NCBI RefSeq assembly: GCF_902459465.1
Contig: NC_047082.1
Span: forward strand, 4,898,001 to 4,962,000
Reading direction: 5' to 3'
From: Asterias rubens
Lineage: Eukaryota; Echinodermata; Asteroidea; Forcipulatida; Asteriidae
DNA length: 64,000 nt
The translations under genes and the position numbers were made by a program. Of the stretch, positions 11,201-23,237 are shown piece by piece (positions within the stretch are counted from its first letter, which is position 1; every line of letters begins with the position of its first letter). Below the pieces are notes generated by a model. It did no database searches. It was not told the DNA's origin and saw nothing but the letters and a program-made list of their open reading frames with translations.

Positions 11201-11553
11201 TTAAAGCCATTGGACCCTTTCGGTAAACAGAATTGTCCAAGGCCCACACTTCGTGTATCACAACTTCTATATCAAATAACAAACCTGTAAAAATTTAGGC
11301 TCAATCGGTCATCGGAGTCGGGAGAAAATAACGGGAAAACCCACCCTTGTGTCCGCGCGTTTCGCCGTGTCATGACATGTGTTAAAAAAATCCATAATTG
11401 AATTGATATTGTTTTACTGTTTTCTAAAAAAGTAAAGCATTTCATGGAATAATATTTCAAGAAGTCTTTCACCACTACCTTCTGTAAACCCTGTAAGTTA
11501 TTTGTAAATCTGTGAACTTTTTTTTCTGTACCGAAAGGGTCCAATGGCTTTAA
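11201..11553 (-). mobile_element. MITE-C copy with perfect ends
   Basis: TTAAAGCCATTGGACCCTTT and AAAGGGTCCAATGGCTTTAA are perfect inverted repeats (about 25 bp including the next bases) with TTAA at both ends. The internal sequence matches the copy at 4266-4634 in opposite orientation. Confidence 0.9.
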
Positions 11554-11823
11554 CCAAGCTGTTCGAAGTTAAGTTTCTCTTCAAAATATTCTCAAATACA
11601 TTCTCAAAACGGATCAGTTGACAAGTTCGCTCATTATTATTTGTTGTGCATCTTGCTATATAAAGCTCACTGTGCAGTAAGAGCTAATGATAAGAGCTAT
11701 TAGTAAATTTGGTTTTAATAATAGTTTCATGATTGTGTGAAAAACACATAGTTGTAGTTAAGTTCATGTTACTAATTGATAAACTGATATGGCGTCAATT
11801 GTTGACAAAAAAACACGTATAAA

Positions 11824-12151
11824 ACCCTTCCCATGGTTGGCAAAATGAGGGAACATCGCGCTGTTTTGTACACGGCTAATGAGTGCGTGACGCAAACGCG
11901 ATTGCGCGTCTGCTTAGTGCACACCTCTATAGACCTTTTCGCAAATACCGGGGCGCGCGCGTAACGCTTGGAATTAGGTGCATTGTGGTCTAGCTGGTAT
12001 CCAAATTTGATCCCTATCTATCCCACAATGCACCTCATTCAACAGTCTGCGCTTGCGCATTGGTATTTGCGATAAGGTCTATGGCGTTTGCCAACCAACA
12101 GAGTCTGTACGCATGCGTGAATGTAATTAGCATTTTTCATGGGAAGGGTCC
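11824..12151 (-). mobile_element. MITE-F copy with a nested MITE
   Basis: Reverse copy of 10103-10323. It is interrupted at a site that is empty in the other copy (around 10172) by the element listed next. Confidence 0.75.
11931..12080. mobile_element. nested short MITE, about 150 bp
   Basis: Ends AGACCTTTTCGCAAATACC and GGTATTTGCGATAAGGTCT are inverted. An AT dinucleotide flanks both sides, and the paralogous sequence near 10172 reads straight through, which gives the empty site. Confidence 0.7.
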
Positions 12152-12262
12152 ATTATTCTTATGATCAAGTTATAGTATGTGACCCTCTCAAATACTAAGA
12201 GTCGTTGAAGGATAGAGGCTGACGGCAAGTTGTTTTCATTACACGGTGCACAAATTTATTTT

Positions 12263-12316
12263 CTGTAAGCAGACGAAGACAAATACATGTTGTTAGGTCT
12301 TCGCTGGAATCATTAT
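12263..12316 (+). repeat. 54 bp direct repeat, left copy
   Basis: Starts CTGTAAGCAGACGAAGACAA; recurs at 12827-12880 with one mismatch. The 510 bases between hold no recognised gene. Confidence 0.75.
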
Positions 12317-12826
12317 ATTAATTAACTTACAAAACAAATAATCACAGAACAATATTTACGTACAAACAATATTAAAGAAAATCGTAAATGCGTTAAATCA
12401 ACAGCTTTGCTCTAGATCTTGACATGTGTGCGGCACCTAAATGTAACCCGAGCCCTAAATGTAGCCTACATGTGATTTTAACATCATGCGCCATCTTAGA
12501 TAATCAATGGAGTACAACAAATTGCAAATAAAACTTGGCCGATGTCCTGATCGGAAATTTTAACAAATACTTATAAATAGTAACTCTTGTGAAATATATC
12601 TACAAGGGTATAGTTCAACAAATAAATAAATGAACTTGTATTCAGAAAACTAAACCGGGACAAGTCTTTAGTCCGGCAATCAATAAATCCAAATAATCTT
12701 GAATAATCTCGAAATGAATAAAAACAGAATCAATAGTTGTTGAAGATAAATACCAGTTTACAATAATGTACAATGAATGATGATTTTAAATGGCAAATGT
12801 ATGAAAATAAAGCAAAAGATTATTAC

Positions 12827-12880
12827 CTGTAAGCAGACGAAGACAAATACATGTTGTTACGTCTTCGCTGGAATCATTAT
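12827..12880 (+). repeat. 54 bp direct repeat, right copy
   Basis: Partner of 12263-12316. The pair could be termini of a small element or a simple local duplication. No TG..CA LTR signature was seen. Confidence 0.7.
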
Positions 12881-13345
12881 GAGGGTGGCGGAAGCGCGCG
12901 AAATTGAAACGCTTCTCAAGAGAGGGCGCTTCTCTTGAATAATTAAATGTTACGTAATAAGTAAGTTCAATAGAAATAATAGGGGGGGTACAATTTCTAT
13001 GACCGTCACAAGTATAAAATATGACCATTTTATTTTATTTTATTTTATTGAAAGGAGCATCTATTTATTTCAAAGTTATATAAAATTCACTTGTTATAAA
13101 GCTAAGGTTTTGCAAATATGTGTGCATCTTTTTTCTCTCCGGCTGCCATCTTTAAAAAAGAGGGAATTTCAACCCTAAAGCAGAGTCTTTCTCGAAGGCT
13201 AATGACAACACACAAACAGGAACATAGCCCAATTGCATGGTTCTGCTTACCGCCGAATTATCCGCTAACGATCACATCTGCTTACTGTGCAAGCGCCGAA
13301 TTTCTGCGCTAGCATTGTAAGCGTATACGCCTCTCTTAATATTTA
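12881..13345. other. no gene recognised
   Basis: Contains an ATTTT microsatellite at 13027-13050. Near 13290-13330 is a short palindromic GCGCCGAATTTCTGCGC segment that resembles a MITE remnant. Confidence 0.35.
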
Positions 13346-13382
13346 CTAGCGGGATGCCGCGCTTCGCGCGGCAACCCCGCTA
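13346..13382 (-). mobile_element. Helitron-like 3' terminal hairpin
   Basis: On the minus strand a stem TGCCGCGC / GCGCGGCA with loop GAA is followed closely by CCCGCTAG and then T. A short GC-rich hairpin before CTAG-T is the hallmark of a Helitron 3' end. The 5' end and any Rep/helicase were not found, so this is a terminus only. Because the outer arms are palindromic, the opposite orientation is possible. Confidence 0.5.
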
Positions 13383-13554
13383 GAAAGCTCTACGTATAAA
13401 ATTCTGTAAGTGTACGTTGTGTTTAGGGGAGGGTTAAAGTGACTGAACAGAGTCACAATACAAATCACTGTGACAAACCACCCATCCTAAGTTACGACGA
13501 ATCTTTCATTGTGAAAACGTTGTCCGTATTTTTTCCGTTTCGGCATTAACAACA

Positions 13555-13830
13555 GAGGCTTGGTCGGGAAGGGGAGTTTTTTTATCACAGGAGGTTGGGA
13601 ACACAAAAGACAAATTCCCAAACTGAAAAGAGGGAGCGAAAAGTAATTAGTTAGTGATTGCGGAAGACCAAAATTATGCTGTTAAAAGGAGAATGCAAAG
13701 ACAAAACTTATTATGCATTTCTATCATAAATAACTTTTTTGATTTCGCAATGCAATATGTTTTCAAATTCAATGGTGAACTGAAAACGTTTCAAATGTAG
13801 GTTAAGATAATCTAGATGTATTGTATTATA
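13555..13830 (+). repeat. dispersed repeat, copy 2
   Basis: Diverged counterpart of 9130-9370, same orientation. Confidence 0.5.
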
Positions 13831-14259
13831 ACTATTTGAACGGGGTTCATGAAGGCATTATCATTAACCTACGGGTACACAATTTGAACAAATGGATGGC
13901 CCTGGAAAAGCAGGAAGTTAAGTCTCAACATTTTGACAACTGTACTCTCGTCGTTGTCACTGTCTCCTATAACGACTGCTTTAGAGCACACTACATTGAA
14001 TAAACCAACCGGCTCTTACACAGAGCCATCACCTCAAGTTTCCCAGAAGAGACAATTACATAGGGTGTCCGTCAAACTAAAATGATTAGTACTAATTAAT
14101 TGATGTAAAAATATAATTATATGAAATATTTATGATGTTTATGTTTTAAAATTATTTCTCAGCACTGCAAGTTTACAATAAATTATATTATGCACAAAAA
14201 ACTATATTATTTTTACTCAACTTCTCAAATGACTTGTGCGAAGTTATAATCGACCCCAA

Positions 14260-14600
14260 TACTTATACATCAACCCTAGGCAACACAGAGCCTTGAAAAA
14301 ACTTACCAACCCTGACCCCTCACCCCAGTCCCTTAATATTAACTCTAACCGACCTGAAACTTCAAAATTAACCCTAAGCAACACCGATCCTTTCAAACAA
14401 ACCATAACCAACCTCGACCAACCCTAACCCTGACCCTTAAACTCTTAAACAACCCAAACCCTTCAAATCTCCAACCAACCCGACCCTTCAAAAGTAACCC
14501 TTTCCAAAACAATTCTTCAAATTACAAATGAAACATAGCCGTCCCTTCAAAATTACCCCTGACCCACCACCCGGCCCCACAAATTAACCCTGCAACCCCG
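14260..14600. repeat. degenerate CCCTAA/ACCCT-rich tract
   Basis: Irregular repetition of ACCCTAACC-like words with strong strand asymmetry (C-rich). It is reminiscent of decayed telomeric sequence, but not regular enough to call. Confidence 0.45.
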
Positions 14601-14699
14601 AGCTCCGAAAATGAACCTTTCGGCTAAGTCCATTAACATTGGCCACACAACCGAGCGGTCATTACCACACAGTGAAGACCGGTATGGCTGAAGATTCTG

Positions 14700-15575
14700 T
14701 CCCCCGGAGATTCGGTGTCCCCCCCCCCCCACCACCATATGGCGAGCTGTGTGTGCAAACCTCTTCTGATAGCGCCCTCTTTTGAATCACCATCCCATGT
14801 TAATTTCTCATATATGGGACAGAATCTTCGGCGGGCAGAATTTTCTGGGCAACGGCTCCTCACACTGTTTCTGCCTAAGGACATGATTGTCTCCCCCTCA
14901 CAGAGTATGTTCCCCCTCCCCCCTTTTCAAACTGTGTAGTCATCTTGGAAAGCGCCCTCTTTTGATTCACCCTCCTTAATCTTTAGGGAAAGGTTAGCCT
15001 GGACCCCTGTCTTTATCCGCAACGTGCCTCGAAGAATGACGTCAGACGTTCAGGCTAGGGAAAGGTTTGCCTGAACACGACGTCAGACTTCGAAGCTTGT
15101 GAATAACGCCAGAGAGTGGGTTAGGGTTAGGGTTAGGGTAAGGGTTAAGGTTAGGGTTAGGGTAAGGGTTAAGGTTAGGGTTAGTCCTCTATAGCCTCGG
15201 TCAATCCCCGTCCATTTGCCCCTTTTCACCTAGATTCATAATGCAGACGAAGTGCGGCTGCCTACGTCACCTCGGACCAATAAAAACACAGATTAGAAAG
15301 GCTACGTCACTGCACGTTTATTCAATGAAGTGATCGTCCAATAAAATCGCTGGTTCTGAAAAGCAAGTACCACTCTTTAACCTTGCGGATAAAGACAGGG
15401 CATCTATGGACATGTGTCCTGGGGAAATCTATCCACTGGAGATTCTGTACCCCATATAATTATGGGAAATTAACATTGGCTAGAGGAAGAGGACTCAAAA
15501 GAGGGCGCTTTCAGACGAAGTTTGTACACAGTTTGCCGTATGGGGTGGGGGGGGCACCGAATCTCCTGCCACAAC
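14700..15575. mobile_element. fold-back element with an interstitial telomere core
   Basis: Arms at about 14703-14833 and 15433-15572 are imperfect inverted repeats (GGAGATTCGGTG against CACCGAATCTCC, each with AGCGCCCTCTTTTGA or its complement). Inner arms CTGTCTTTATCCGCAA (15008-) and TTGCGGATAAAGACAG (15385-) also pair. A further diverged direct copy of the arm lies at 14857-14970. Confidence 0.6.
15118..15184 (+). repeat. interstitial TTAGGG tract
   Basis: GGGTTAGGGTTAGGGTTAGG followed by TAAGGG and TTAAGG variants, about 11 units. It lies at the centre of the fold-back structure. Confidence 0.85.
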
Positions 15576-16875
15576 GGCTCTGTGAACTAGCGAATAAATA
15601 AGTGTAAACGTTCTGTATGCACTGTGCTATTTGTAGTGCAGGAACTACCAAGTCAACTGTTTTTTGTGTGCGCATAGACCAATGTGTACAGTAGACCACT
15701 ATAGGTTAAGCTGCACGTTACGTGAACGTCAGAAAGTTGTGTCGTATCTAGATGACGTCACCACTTTGGGCTTATTTCATGCTCATGTATGACGTCTGCA
15801 AGTACATACCTGAGTTGAGGAATTGTACTTTTACGTATGTTTAAAACATGAGATTTTTACAGCAATTTTTTTGACTTGCACGTTCACGTTTTTGCTCGAG
15901 TAATGTGCAGCTAAACCTCCCTATTAATCATGTAATGACTAATTCAGCCATTTCTCCGTTTAGTGTGAAGCCCAGTTTATACTTCCTCGAATGCAAATGC
16001 GATACGAATGTTGACGGCACAGCCCTGTTTTCGCTGCGAAAGTTTCGCAGGGGTTGATGCCGGGCTTTAAATGACCTGGGGTTCGGGAGTCATATTCATT
16101 GATATTTTAAATGGGGTTATTCCATTTTATCGAAGGGGGCAGGTCTCAAACATTCTAGGTACCACATGAAACCAAGTGGAAATGGTCATTAACATGATGC
16201 TTAGTAAAAAATATCAACCGCCAGACAAATTGTCTGCTGCATTAGGCCTGCCAGACACCCCCTCCCCCAAATATTTACTGTACAAACCTATGGGTTGAAA
16301 TTAACCAGCAGTCAAATCAGCTCAGATTTACATGAAACTTTGTCTAACTGTTCCACTATGGCTAAAATGAACACACTCCAAGAATTAAATCCATACCCAT
16401 ATTGTTTCTGAGAAACAGCCTCTTAAAAATATCCTAAAACCTCAATTGGTAATAAAAACACGGCTTATTGAAAAAAGAAACAGCGCAGCGTGGAGTACTC
16501 CAGTAGTGGTGATAAATCAATCAATAAAAACTGTAAGACATTTCAGAAAAAAATATTTGAGCGACAAACACAGAAAATAAGTTGTTTTTAACCAATAAAC
16601 TCACACACCAAAATAGTCATGATCATACACAGCTATATGTAGTTCCGGGTTAATGGGGTATGTTCTTTTTGGATAAAATAAGATATCAATCATTGTTTTT
16701 ATCACATTGAAACCAATGTGCTTTATAAATGCTAATAAATTCTGACGATTTGGGGCAAAGGAAATTTACTACAGCGGGGTTTGAATCAACGACCATTTGA
16801 CTCATTGATACTACATTAGCAGAAATTCGCACTATGTTACTTCATAGGGAGCTGTTTCTCACAATGTTTTATTCT
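15576..16875. other. no gene recognised
   Basis: No long frame. 15968-16060 (CCCAGTTTATACTTCCTCGA) looks like one end of a MITE. 16765-16815 contains GGGGTTTGAATCAAC, which resembles a tRNA B box read on the minus strand, and may be a SINE remnant. Confidence 0.35.
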
Positions 16876-17197
16876 ATAGGTTTTCTCGGTCAATTTCGGA
16901 AAATGAGCAGCCAATTTAACCACCAGCCTATTCTATTTCGCATGAAATCGATTGCTACTGAAAAGGATCATTCGATTTCGTTTTATGATTAGTCAAATGT
17001 AATGTTGCGTCATTCAATTTAACAAAATAATCATTCAATTTAACCATCCATCAAAGCAGCATTCAAATTCGCAGACGCTTCTTAAGGCGTATGTGTCACG
17101 AAAAAGAATGACGGTATGCTAAATTGAACAGAGTGCTAAAGGAATTTGAATCCACTCAAAATGAAATCGAATTGCCGAATTCTGAATTTGAAACGCA
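16876..17197 (+). mobile_element. MITE-E copy, 3' truncated
   Basis: TATAGGTTTTCTCGGTCAAT left end. The match stops at GAATTTGAAACGCAG, exactly where the duplicated FReD-upstream module begins. Confidence 0.75.
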
Positions 17198-17280
17198 GAT
17201 AGTTTGGGTTTCGATCAATGAACTATCATGCGGATTTTTATCTTTGAAAAAAGGATAATAACCCATTGCGGGATTTTCTT

Positions 17281-17635
17281 TTAAAGGGAAGGTACACGTT
17301 TGGTAATTCGGTAATTGCAAATTAACTTCAAAACTGATTTGGTAACGAGCATTTGGAGAGCTGTTGATGGTATAAAACATTCTGAAGTATCATCGATTTT
17401 GAGAAAGAGGTAATTTCTCACTAAAATAATAAAAGACTTCTAGCTAGAAGTCTTTTATTCCTATCTGAAAGCACACAATGACAAGGGTTTTTTTTCTGTC
17501 CTAGTTTTCTCGCAACTCCGATGACCAATTGAGCTCAAATTTTCACAGGTTTGTTATTATTTTTATGCTTATGGTGGGATACACCAAGTGAGAAGACTGG
17601 TCTTTGACAATTACCAAAGGTGTACCTTCCCTTTA
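17281..17635 (+). mobile_element. MITE-B copy
   Basis: TTAAAGGGAAGGTACACGTT to a TGTACCTTCCCTTTAA end. An interior perfect palindrome of about 32 bases is centred on CTTCTAGCTAGAAG. Confidence 0.85.
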
Positions 17636-17960
17636 AAGGGTTTGGGTACATTTCGTACGTCACAAAGCTCAACAGTCGTCCTCTACACCTTTATTCAGCC
17701 GAGACACAGGACCCAACCCATAGCCAAGCGCTATACTACACATTGTCCATAGTGAAAGCTGCAAAAACCATCAATCTCTTGTTAAGCCATCTTTCCTTGT
17801 TATGTTCAGACTGAGTTGTACTTCCTGGTTCGTTGTCAACACGTTTAACAACTTTGGGTCTGGCCCAAGTCCAAAACCAATCCTCGAGTCTGGTTGAAAG
17901 TTGTGCCCGCGACACTCTCTGAACTCTGACCTACCTACATAGTTCCCGAGTCAGTCTCTC

Positions 17961-18330
17961 TTAAAGGCAGTGGACACTATTGGTAATTACTCAAAATAAT
18001 TCATAGCACAAAACCTTACTTGGTAACGAGTAATGGAGAGCTGTTGATAGTATAAAACATTGTGAGTAAAGGCTCCCTCTGAAGTAACGTAGTTTCCGAG
18101 AAAAAAAGAGTTTGATTTCGAGACCTCAGAATTAGATTTTGAGGCCCTCGAAATCAAGCAACTGAAAGCACACAACTTCGTGTGACAAGTGTATTTTTTC
18201 TTCCATATTATCTCGCAACTTCGACGACCAGTAATGAGCTCAAATTTTCACAGGTTTGTCAGTTTATGCATATGTTGAGATGTGAGAAGACTGGTCTTTG
18301 ACAATAACCAATAGTGTCCAGTGTCTTTAA
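17961..18330 (+). mobile_element. MITE-A copy
   Basis: TTAAAGGCAGTGGACAC to GTGTCCAGTGTCTTTAA. It is shared with the modules at 26380 and 37085, so it predates the duplications. Confidence 0.85.
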
Positions 18331-18577
18331 CGTTTAACGGCTATTTCCCCTAAGAATCCAGGTCGCTCTAACAGCGTATCAGGAAGAAAAACAAACTTTA
18401 ATGCGGGTACCATCTGTTCAATATAAAATGATCTACAGATAGGCTGTTGCTCACTCATCTATACGTGTTTCTGTGACGATTGTGCCTCAAACAACAGTCA
18501 ATAGCTTGCTGGCCGCCATTTTGCAGGTCATTTCTTGACAAATTGAAATTTTTACCAGTATTGACTAAAAACCCAAT

Positions 18578-18680
18578 CCGCATAGTTCCCCCAGCAGGAT
18601 TCAAACAGGATTCGAACAGGATAGGGTCCTAAAGAAGGAAGGCGAGAAGAAATACCACTACACCAACCAGGCCACCCAAT
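18578..18680 (-). mobile_element. tRNA-derived SINE head remnant
   Basis: On the minus strand TGGCCTGGTTGGTGTAGTGG resembles an A box region, and TGTTCGAATCC, about 60 bases later, resembles a B box. Confidence 0.5.
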
Positions 18681-18889
18681 TGTTAATTGTTTGTAAAATC
18701 ATTGCTTAAAAACACTTTATTTTATGTGTTTGTCGCTCAAACAAAGGTGGTTTTCTGTAAATTTGTTTTAGCCCATTTGTACTATTTTATAGCCTACACC
18801 ATGTGTACAAATATGTCAGCCCTTGTTAAAATTATGAAATATTTCTACTTTTTTTTTTCTAGGACCAAATATCATGTCTGTTTTGATGA

Positions 18890-18980
18890 GTGTTTTCTAT
18901 CTGTATTATGTAGTTGATGATTTTTGTTTTGTTTTGTGAAGCGCTTTGAGGCCTTGCTTAAGGCGCTATAAATAAATGCT
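18890..18980 (+). mobile_element. probable LINE 3' tail
   Basis: GAAGCGCTTTGAGGCC, then GGCGCTATAAATAAATG, is the style of 3' end seen in CR1/L2-group LINEs. No coding part was recognised upstream. Confidence 0.45.
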
Positions 18981-19310
18981 TATTGATATTATGATGTTGT
19001 TATATTTCATTACCATCTATTCTGTGACTTATTCATTTCCTTCACAAAAATGGCCATCAAAAAGAAACATTTCAACCATGACAGTCAGACAAATCAAACG
19101 GTGAATTTAATTAAGAGAAAGTTTAAAACATATCTGTTTTTGCAATAGCCTTCAGTATTTCTTTCTGTATCAACTCAATTTTGCTTTTGTAATTACCTCA
19201 TCTGTATTAACTTTTACTTCTATTTTGTTTTCATCTCAAAGTGCATAGAGACAGCTCTGTGATTGTGATATGCGTTATACAAGAATAGTTCATTATTATT
19301 ATTACTAAGG

Positions 19311-19442
19311 GAATAAATGTGTGGTGAATGGGTTTTCAACTAGTGGTTTAATCCCAACGAGGCCTTGTTCTTGATAAATTACAAAGAACCAGGCCTCGGC
19401 GGGTTTAACCCACTAGTTGAAAACCAACACACTTTGATTCCC
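19311..19442. mobile_element. hairpin MITE
   Basis: GGTTTTCAACTAGTGG and CCACTAGTTGAAAACC arms extend to about 55 bases each side, with outer GGGAAT/ATTCCC. Repeated at 54662-54797. Confidence 0.75.
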
Positions 19443-20417
19443 ATTCATTAATACCTTTTCGGTCAAAAACATCATCACTTTTTGGTCAAAAAGTAAAATA
19501 AACGCAAAAATTATAATTGTTAAATGATTTCTTTCAACACAACACCCCTCCAGCTATGAAATGGTAAAGCCCTCCGCCGCCCTCAGGTAAACAACTCCTT
19601 ATAAGGGAATGCTGTGCTCGTATCGCGTGATGTGGCACAACTGTTTCAGCCGTTGCTCTCGACCAATAGGAATGAAGAAACTGTCTTATAAGAACAGGTG
19701 CAAGGTCGCGTGTCACGCCCATGAATTAACACTTTTTACCGGTCATAAACAAAGGTTTATACACACCCACGTGACGCGCTCTCCACCAATAGGAAGAGCG
19801 AAACTGTCTGAGGTATTTATGAATAATCAATTTTGATGCCTTCAACTCTCCCTAATTAACCAATAATTTGCAGGAACCACCAGTTTAAAGCCCCAGTGAC
19901 CTGACACCATAGCTAGACATCAACGCCTCCATGAGTCGCTGTTGATTTACAAGTAATTCTAACAAAGAGGGTAACTTGTTTCAGCTTAATTTTTGTAATC
20001 CAACCGTCCAGTTATCACCAGGTTTTAGTATCGGACGCTATCAATGTTACTGAGGATATTTCAAAAGTGTGAAGGAATTGTGTTCATAATTTTTTGTTTA
20101 TGGAATTTCTTTCCAAACAAGACTAAAGGCCACTTTATAGTCGGTCGCACGGTAGTTGCGCAATGGAAATCTTGACGCGTGATCCTAAAAGTCATCGCCG
20201 AGGCATATAAACTGTTTTTTTTAATGATCGACGCATCAAGATTTCCACTGTGTGACCATCGTGCGCCTGACTTTAACCCATCACTCTTGCGAGGGGCAAC
20301 AAGAAAAACATCTACGATTGATGTAAAGTTGAACTTTCTAATGTTGAGTGATATTCATTCGGTATTATTACTGACTTTTACCTTCCATCAAAGAACAATA
20401 TTGTTAAATTTGGTTTT

Positions 20418-20510
20418 ACCCATATACACCGATATGTGTTAGCACTGTACAAGCATTCTCAGTACTTTCCAGAGCTCTGTCAACAAAATTACAGGCATAT
20501 GAGTAAAGCC
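20418..20510 (-). mobile_element. SINE body fragment
   Basis: Same SINE body as at 7.7 kb (ATGTGTTAGCACTGTA on the plus strand). Repeated at about 55772-55864 in the duplicate. Confidence 0.7.
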
Positions 20511-21447
20511 AAAATTAATATTCTTTATTCCTGATGAAAACTTCCATCTATTAAACAATAGTTGATTTCGTCATTTGTAAAATTTTGGTCCAGGAACTTT
20601 TAAGAGATTCTACAAAAAGCAATATTTGGCCTGACAATGACTTGCAGTAGGGATTGGTGATAACACACTGTTTGTGAGCATGGGGCTAATGACACCTTAA
20701 GGACAAAAATTACCCACTCAAAATAAACAATATCACAATATTATCTGCAATATTTATACTGTCTGTTATTATTTAAACCAAGCAGTCGGTTGATGATATT
20801 TTCAGGCAATCTCTGAACATCGTGTTGAGTATTTGGGCGGTAAACTGACACGATCTCAACTCTTAAACCCCATTTTCTCATCAGGGATTTATTTAATATT
20901 ATTTTGTAGAGTTCAAAACAAAATACGTCCCCACCTTTTGCAGCATTTTGTTTGTTCCCAGTGTTTATACAAATTAAGTTTAAATCGTCATATCTATTAA
21001 GACTTCTTTGATCAAAGTAAGAGAAAGTTATAGATGACTAAAAAAAAGAAATAAGTTATCGACGAGTGCGAAAACTGATCAATGTTCAATGATCGTGGAA
21101 TTAAGATTTCTTTCTCTACTAAGTTTTAAATTTGTTTAAACAATGTCAAATCGTTCTGGGTCTGAATTTGGCTATACCGGGCAGGACATTCTTCTTACTT
21201 TTAGTCCGATTTCCGATTCGTTTGCTCTTGGGAAAAAAATCTTAATATTTTTGATTTAGTAGCCTTAAATTCTATTAAAGACTACACCGTGTGTAGAGGT
21301 AGGTCCACCCTTGAACTCAATAAAATGTTCCTACTTTTTTTTCTCCCAAGGTTCAAATATCATGCCTGCTATACATTTGAACAACGTCGAGAACTTCCTT
21401 GTTTAGTTTGATTTCCGATTTTGTTTGCCCATGGAAAAGTGTTTTGA

Positions 21448-21665
21448 TTAAAGACAGTGGACACTATTGGTAATTGTTAAAGACCAGTCTTTTCACTTGG
21501 TGTATCTGAACATATGCATGAAATAACAAACCTGAGCTCAATTGGTCGTCGAAGTTGGGAGATAATAATGAAAGAAAAAACACCCTTATCACACCAAGTT
21601 GTGTGCGTTTAGATGGTTGATTTCAACTAAACTTGAGGTTTCAAAATCAAATTCGTGGAAAATTA
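21448..21665 (-). mobile_element. MITE-A, truncated at the duplication edge
   Basis: Matches the left two-thirds of the intact copy at 57073-57439 and then breaks off after AATCAAATTCGTGGAAAATT. Confidence 0.75.
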
Positions 21666-22230
21666 CTTGGAGATTGGAAATTTGTTGTCCTTTGTCTTTA
21701 TTACTCGGGCCGTGTCCAACTGACGGCTACGGCTACGGCTAGAATTCTGCATTATCATGTGATGAAGTATAGGACGTCCCTTAGCAACTCCATTAGCACC
21801 AGCTGTTTGTTTTGTGTGTGTGTGTGTGTGGGGGGGGGGGAGGGGTTAGGGGTCATCTATCTAAATGCAATGTATATTAAGGCACTTCGTTACTTGACAC
21901 TTTTTTTATGAGTAACCATGTATGACTTTAAACAAAAATGAGATTTATATATTTACTTTAAATTCACGATGACTTAAGTTTAAAAAAAGAAAAGAAACTA
22001 ACAGTATTTCAAATATTTTAACTCTATTTTGGCATAATGGAATCTTCTGTTGCAGGAAAGAAAGATCCGTTTAAAACAAGTTTATGAAAAGTGTAATTAT
22101 TATATTATTGTGATAAGTTAAAGAGGAAACAAGTGGGCCAGGCAATCCTCGAGATAAATTGTTCACCTCTAATTACATTTTTTTTTTCCCCTGGTGTTTC
22201 CCAAACAAGACCAGTGAGACACCTGTCTTA
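21666..22230. other. no gene recognised; GT and G tracts
   Basis: 21715-21760 (GGCCGTGTCCAACTGACGGC) looks like one end of a MITE. A TG repeat running into a G tract lies at about 21812-21845. Confidence 0.4.
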
Positions 22231-22366
22231 TAGGGAAGGTACATGTTTGGTAATTGTCAAAGACCAGTCGTCTCACTTGGTGTATCTCATCATAAGCATA
22301 AAACAACAAACCTGTGAAAATTTGAGCCCAATTGGTCATCGGAGTTGCGAGAAAATGATGAAAGAA
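22231..22366 (-). mobile_element. MITE-B, half to the left of a LINE insertion
   Basis: TAGGGAAGGTACATGTTTGG end, matching MITE-B in reverse. It continues at 23238 after the LINE fragment. Confidence 0.8.
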
Positions 22367-23237
22367 AAACTTCCTGAAGTTAAATGATGACAAGACAGAG
22401 TTCCTTCTATTTGGGTCACGTCAACAGTTAACTAAGGTTTCAGTGCCATACATCTCCATCGGTGATGCTCGGATAGCTCCCTCGCTGAAAGCTCGGAACT
22501 TAGGGGTTATTTTTGATTCATCAATGACACTTCAGCCACACATCAACAACATTGTTCGTTTATCATCATATCACATCAGGAATATAGGTAAGATTCGCAA
22601 GTACTTGGACAAAAGTGCCACTGAAAAGGTCATTCACGCATTTGTTACTTCTCGTCTTGACAACGGCAATGCTCTTCTCTACAGTCTTCCTAACAACCAG
22701 ATTTCCAGACTTCAACGGCTCCAAAATACTGCTGCCCGCATTGTGACACTGTCTAGAAAATCTTGTTCTATCACCCCCATTCTGAAACAACTACACTGGC
22801 TCCCTATCTCTCAACGAATCATCTTCAAGCTGATGCTCATTGTCCACAAAGCTCTTAATCGCAAGGCTCCCCACTACATTTCTGAACTGCTTCAAGTTTA
22901 CACTCCATCAAAGAATCTTCGATCAAGTTCTATGCTTCTCCTCATTGAACCCAAGTCTCGACACTCATGGGGTGACAGGTCCTTTTCTTCAGCCGCGCCA
23001 CGCATCTGGAACTCTCTACCACTTAATCTTCGCTCTTGTCTTTGTACTGCAAAATTCAAGTCTCTTCTCAAAACTTATCTTATGTCACAGGTTTTCAATG
23101 ACTAATTTTGTTGTGTCTGTTTTTTTCTTTGTGTTGTGTTTTTGTTTTTTGTTTTGTTTTTGGTTTTACTGCGCCTTGAACACCCAGCAGGGTGGATATG
23201 TGCGCATTACAAGTCTTATTATTATTATTTATTTATT
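22367..23237 (+). pseudogene. 5'-truncated LINE fragment (RT C-terminal region)
   Basis: Copy of the last 870 bases of the LINE at 33.0-36.7 kb, starting at CTTCCTGAAGTTAAATGATG and ending in ATT repeats. The open frame 22443-23105 (220 codons) is intact and differs from the longer copy at only a few residues. It is the post-RT C-terminal segment and lacks the YADD catalytic motif. The fragment splits a MITE-B, as expected of target-primed insertion with 5' truncation. Confidence 0.9.

Larger units (their letters stand above)
17201..18465 (+). repeat. FReD-upstream module, copy 1 (no gene attached)
   Basis: Closely matches 25619-26880, base by base over most of its length, including the MITE-B and MITE-A inside. 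The match ends shortly after GATCTACAGATAGGCTG, before the point where the FReD gene starts in the other copy. It is therefore an orphan promoter-side duplicate. Confidence 0.85.
19040..21665 (+). repeat. 2.6 kb segmental duplication, copy 1
   Basis: Nearly identical to 54394-57295. It contains a LINE 3' tail ending in ATT repeats (19040-19309), a hairpin MITE (19311-19442), a SINE body (20418-20510) and a partial MITE-A. No gene was recognised in the unique part (19443-21447); small frames there are present in both copies but have no known domain. Confidence 0.9.

Noticed and set aside
15118-15184. True chromosome end
   Set aside because: Short, imperfect and flanked by ordinary sequence on both sides; interstitial.
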